8,344 nucleotides of DNA from Bacteroidota bacterium (GTDB taxonomy: Bacteria; Bacteroidota; Bacteroidia; Bacteroidales; Marinifilaceae), in contig JAEXFF010000427.1 of NCBI GenBank assembly GCA_023400335.1, positions 1-8,344 of the forward strand, given 5' to 3'. The first letter of the stretch is position 1; the number at the start of each line of letters is the position of its first letter. The notes beneath the pieces are model-generated. The model was given only the letters and a program-made list of their open reading frames with translations, searched no databases and was not told the DNA's origin. A program made the translations under genes and the position numbers. Shown here piece after piece: positions 5,566-8,344 of this stretch.

Positions 5566-6408
5566 ATGGACAAAGCAGAGATAAAATGCCGTTTCCGGCG
5601 TAGTGTGGAGAGTTATGAAGAAAATGCTGCCGTGCAGAAACGAATTGCCGGAAGACTTTTTCAATTGGTGGAAAAATACGCGGAAAATACTTTATTCCGC
5701 ATGCTGGAAGTAGGATGCGGTACAGGTTTACTTACCCGGAAGTTAAAGGAGAAGCAGGGAAATCATGTTTTAATTATAAATGATCTCGTAGAGGAAATGT
5801 GTCGGAAAACTTCAGCTGCATGTGGAATTGAGCATAATTCTTGTCTGGTGGGGGATATCGAGTCGGTCGCTTTACCCGGAACCTTTAATGCAATTGTCTC
5901 TTCTTCTACTTTTCAATGGCTAAATTCCCCGGAAGTCGTATTTAAAAAGTTCGCCCGGCATTTGGCAAAAGAGGGTATTTTGGCATTCAGTACGTTCGGC
6001 AAAGATAATTTATATGAATTGAAAACAATTACTCATCAGGGACTTGTTTATCCGGACCGGTTGGAATTGTCCGCATTTTTAGCCAAAGACTTTGAGATTT
6101 TGTATACAGAAGAGACAAAACACACTCTTTATTTTTCAGATCCGCTTGAAATTATCCGGCATATGAAGCGTACCGGTGTAAATGCTGTAGGGCGGGCTGA
6201 TACCTGGACAAAAGGTCGTCTGGAACGTTTTTGTGCGGAATACCGTTTGTTATTTTCAACTCCCCGGGGCTATCCTTTGACCTATCATCCTTTGTATTTT
6301 GTCTGTCGTAAGAAAAAGGATGTTCAAGATGGAATGAACGCCGTTCCGGTTTACAGTCTGCCCAACGCAAAAACAGACTGTATCACTCTTAACAGCGGAG
6401 CAATCTGA
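5566..6408 (+). CDS. bioC: Malonyl-ACP O-methyltransferase BioC, with extended C-terminal tail
   Basis: This SAM-dependent methyltransferase methylates the free carboxyl of malonyl-ACP so that fatty-acid synthesis elongates it to pimeloyl-ACP methyl ester, the entry step of the pathway. The start is placed at ATG 5566 (MDKAEIKCRFRRSVESYEENA), matching the usual BioC N-terminus. An in-frame ATG at 5524 would add 14 residues with no family counterpart. From ATG 5566 it has 280 residues. Visible features are SAM motif I LEVGCGTGLLT (47-57), IINDL (70-74, motif II acid), VGDIESVALP (95-104), SSSTFQWLN (112-120), FSTFGKDNLYELK (141-153), HMKRTGVNAVG (199-209) and PLTYHPLYFVCRK (237-249). The family normally ends about here (E. 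coli about 251 residues). Residues 251-280 look unrelated to it and are encoded across a 9-bp inverted repeat. It is the last biotin gene visible; no bioD follows. Confidence 0.93.
   Translation: MDKAEIKCRFRRSVESYEENAAVQKRIAGRLFQLVEKYAENTLFRMLEVGCGTGLLTRKLKEKQGNHVLIINDLVEEMCRKTSAACGIEHNSCLVGDIESVALPGTFNAIVSSSTFQWLNSPEVVFKKFARHLAKEGILAFSTFGKDNLYELKTITHQGLVYPDRLELSAFLAKDFEILYTEETKHTLYFSDPLEIIRHMKRTGVNAVGRADTWTKGRLERFCAEYRLLFSTPRGYPLTYHPLYFVCRKKKDVQDGMNAVPVYSLPNAKTDCITLNSGAI
6352..6382. repeat. Perfect 9-bp inverted repeat inside the 3' end of bioC
   Basis: TACAGTCTG (6352-6360) and CAGACTGTA (6374-6382) are perfect arms around a 13-nt A-rich loop. It lies in the codons of the non-family tail of BioC, about 26 nt before the stop. 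No T-tract follows on the plus strand. It could stabilise the 3' end of the operon transcript, act with the following repeat in termination, or be a former terminator overrun by the reading frame. Confidence 0.45.
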
Positions 6409-6413
6409 CTCTG

Positions 6414-6452
6414 TTTAACCGGCACATCGTTTCCACGAAGCAACAGGTTAAA
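6414..6452. terminator. Possible bidirectional terminator between convergent bioC and ATPase gene
   Basis: TTTAACC (6414-6420) and GGTTAAA (6446-6452) are 7-bp arms with a 25-nt interior that has its own TCGT-TTCC-ACGA hairpin. It fills the 63-bp gap between two convergent genes, where termination for both is expected. T-tracts are poor on both strands, so efficiency is doubtful. Confidence 0.35.
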
Positions 6453-6471
6453 AACCTTTGTCTGAAACAAA

Positions 6472-8344
6472 CTACCGTTTAGCGGATGAATGCGTCTTCT
6501 TTCCTTGTTTCCGGATCAGCCGGACAATTTCGCCTGTCCACAATACGGAAGACGTCAGACCGATTATCAATCCCCAGTCCTTGAGCGATAGAGGTACCGT
6601 CCGGAAAACATTCCCTCCGAATTCTACGATCAGGAACTGACCAATGGGTATAATGACCATAACGATGAGAAAGCCGGTACTTTTAGAAAGCCCTTTAAAT
6701 GCAGAACTTCCGGAAATAAAAGCCTTGGCATTGAACATATTCCAAAACTGCAGCATGACAAAAGTGGTAAAGAATACCGATAAGTCATAGCGGGAAATCA
6801 GACCTTCTTCATTGGTAAAATAATACATCAATCCCAGTAAAATAAATGTAAATGAAAGTCCTATGCCGATAATCCGGTTCCGCATGGGTTTGGTGATAAT
6901 AAAATCCGTTGCTTTCCGCGGTTTTTCATTCATCACATTCGGATTAGGAGGGAGAGAAGCCAGGGCACCTGCCGCAAAAGTATCAATAATCATATTTACC
7001 CATAACATCTGAGTAACGGTCAACGGTAATTCCTGTCCGAAAATTGAACCTATAAGCACAATCAGAAGTGCAGAAAGATTGATTGTTAACTGAAACAGAA
7101 TGAAACGTTGTATATTGTGATAGAGAGAACGTCCCCACATAACAGCTGTTGCAATACTATTGAAAGAATCGTCCAGAAGCGTAATATCACTGGCTTCTTT
7201 TGCGACGGAAGTACCTGTTCCCATGGACAGTCCTACGTCGGCATGATTTAAAGCCGGCGCATCGTTTGTACCATCTCCTGTTACCGCAACTATAGCTCCG
7301 GATTGTTTTAACAGATCGACTAAACGTTGTTTATCGGTAGGCCGGGCCCGGCACATAATCTTTAGCTTTAAGACCCGTTGGGCAGCTTCCGTTTCGGGTA
7401 ATTTTTCAAAATCTACACCTGTAATTATTTGTTCAGCTGTATCCCCTTCTTTCCAGATTCCGATTTGCCTTCCGATTTCCCGGGCTGTAGCAGGTGTATC
7501 ACCAGTTACAATTTTTACATCAATCCCTGCATTCAGGCATCTTTGTACGGCTGCCGGGACATCCGGACGGACAGGATCGGAGATGGCAACAATTCCCAGA
7601 AAAATAAGTTCGTTTTCCACAAATCTTTCAATACAATTTTCTCCTTTACAACTCACAGTTCTGTATGCAAAACCTAAAGTACGCATGGCCTGGTTCTGGT
7701 AATCCAACAGTTGTTTTTCTACAATCTCCCTGTATTCGGTTACCGGCTTCAAACCTTCCGGAGACAGTACCCGGCTGCATTTCGAGAATACAATCTCAGG
7801 TGCTCCTTTTATGTAAAGGATTTGTTCTTCCTCTGAGAGATTTACAATCGTAGCCATATATTTCCGTTCTGTGGAAAAAGTGAGTTGTTCTGCGATAGAA
7901 GCGTTTTCTCTGTAATCGATATAATTGATTCCCTGAGAATGCAGCCATAGTAAAAGGGCTGCTTCTGTCGGATTTCCCAAAGTTTTAATTTTTTCCGGAT
8001 CAGTGTAATCCAGAAAAGCTGTGGAATTTACAGAAATACCTTCTTTAATCAGTTTACTGATTTCATCCCCTGCTAATTTCTGGTCCCGGAGGGCATAAAA
8101 GTCCGTCTGATATACCTGCATCTGGTTTTGGGTCAGTGTACCGGTTTTATCCGTACAAATAACAGTCGTAGCTCCCATTGTTTCACAGGCATGCATTTTG
8201 CGGACTAAATTATTAGTCTTTAGCATTTTTCTCATGCTTAATGCCAAACTCAGCGTAACACTCATCGGAAGCCCTTCCGGTACCGAAACGACAATTAAAG
8301 TGACAGCTACCATAAAATATTTCAGTATCCTGCCTGCTGTATCC
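6472..8344 (-). CDS. P-type Ca2+-transporting ATPase, P2B/PMCA-like, C-terminal part; N-terminus beyond right edge
   Basis: This membrane pump couples ATP hydrolysis to cation export, most likely Ca2+. The frame is open to the edge (623 codons); the Met at 8313 is internal, since DTAGRILKYF precedes it in frame. Counting from that Met: M4 motif VPEGLP (11-16), phosphorylation motif DKTGTLT (Asp55), nucleotide-binding KGAPE (169-173), TGDTPATAREIG (270-281) and hinge TGDGTNDAP (345-353). Membrane segments follow: M5 (about 404-425), M6 (430-454), M7 (479-499), M8 (509-531), M9 (546-566) and M10 (580-600), then a short basic tail ending at TAG 6474-6472. M6 WVNMIIDTF (Asn440, Asp444) with M4 Glu forms one Ca2+ site. 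M5 FQLTINLSA lacks the SERCA site-I Glu, and this pattern with MLWVNMIIDTFAA matches P2B pumps. There is no calmodulin-binding tail like that of animal PMCAs. Substrate is inferred. Confidence 0.92.
   Translation of the reverse strand, partial: DTAGRILKYFMVAVTLIVVSVPEGLPMSVTLSLALSMRKMLKTNNLVRKMHACETMGATTVICTDKTGTLTQNQMQVYQTDFYALRDQKLAGDEISKLIKEGISVNSTAFLDYTDPEKIKTLGNPTEAALLLWLHSQGINYIDYRENASIAEQLTFSTERKYMATIVNLSEEEQILYIKGAPEIVFSKCSRVLSPEGLKPVTEYREIVEKQLLDYQNQAMRTLGFAYRTVSCKGENCIERFVENELIFLGIVAISDPVRPDVPAAVQRCLNAGIDVKIVTGDTPATAREIGRQIGIWKEGDTAEQIITGVDFEKLPETEAAQRVLKLKIMCRARPTDKQRLVDLLKQSGAIVAVTGDGTNDAPALNHADVGLSMGTGTSVAKEASDITLLDDSFNSIATAVMWGRSLYHNIQRFILFQLTINLSALLIVLIGSIFGQELPLTVTQMLWVNMIIDTFAAGALASLPPNPNVMNEKPRKATDFIITKPMRNRIIGIGLSFTFILLGLMYYFTNEEGLISRYDLSVFFTTFVMLQFWNMFNAKAFISGSSAFKGLSKSTGFLIVMVIIPIGQFLIVEFGGNVFRTVPLSLKDWGLIIGLTSSVLWTGEIVRLIRKQGKKTHSSAKR

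Noticed and set aside
6414..6452. TTTAACC/GGTTAAA as a BirA operator
   Set aside because: The spacing is 25 nt rather than about 15, the half-sites differ from consensus, and the location is between convergent gene ends.
6458..6640. Plus-strand frame opposite the end of the ATPase gene
   Set aside because: It is antisense to well-supported membrane segments and has no recognisable family.
1..8344. CRISPR arrays, tRNA or rRNA genes, insertion sequences, attachment sites
   Set aside because: No spaced direct repeats, tRNA-like cloverleaf, transposase motifs or terminal inverted repeats were seen on either strand.

Overview
The window is a stretch of a Bacteroidales-type (phylum Bacteroidota) chromosome. 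Three things suggest this: the gene set (bioB-bioA-bioF-bioG-bioC, with BioG as the pimeloyl-ACP methyl ester esterase), a TTG/TATCTTG promoter-like element ahead of the operon instead of a sigma70-type one, and a partial upstream gene resembling the receiver-domain PEP/pyruvate-binding proteins of gut Bacteroidales. I cannot name the genus from sequence alone.

Layout. Positions 1-604 (minus) hold the N-terminal 201 codons of a large protein that leaves the left edge. It starts with two receiver-like domains. Positions 605-820 are a divergent intergenic region with a small hairpin and a plausible promoter for the rightward genes. Positions 821-1168 (plus) are an unusual 115-codon reading frame whose end runs through an 11-bp terminator hairpin with a T6 tract. 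BioB starts only 12 nt after the T-tract. Positions 1178-6408 (plus) carry the biotin genes in order: bioB (biotin synthase), bioA (DAPA aminotransferase), bioF (KAPA synthase), bioG (pimeloyl-ACP methyl ester carboxylesterase) and bioC (malonyl-ACP O-methyltransferase). From 6472 to the right edge (minus, convergent) is the C-terminal two thirds of a P-type Ca2+-ATPase of the plasma-membrane (P2B/PMCA-like) kind.

How the genes work together. BioC methylates malonyl-ACP so that fatty-acid synthesis extends it to pimeloyl-ACP methyl ester. BioG removes the methyl group and BioF condenses pimeloyl-ACP with alanine to KAPA. BioA converts KAPA to DAPA, and BioB inserts sulfur into dethiobiotin. 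Dethiobiotin synthetase (BioD), between BioA and BioB, is not in this window.

Most interesting points. (1) The strong terminator directly in front of bioB, with a short ORF translated through it and a possible alternative pairing, looks like an attenuation device controlling biotin synthesis. (2) BioB has Ser where the E. coli enzyme has its [2Fe-2S] ligand Cys97, and an extra Cys elsewhere in the barrel core, so its auxiliary cluster may be unlike the classical one. (3) bioD is missing from the end of the operon, and BioC carries a non-family C-terminal tail there.
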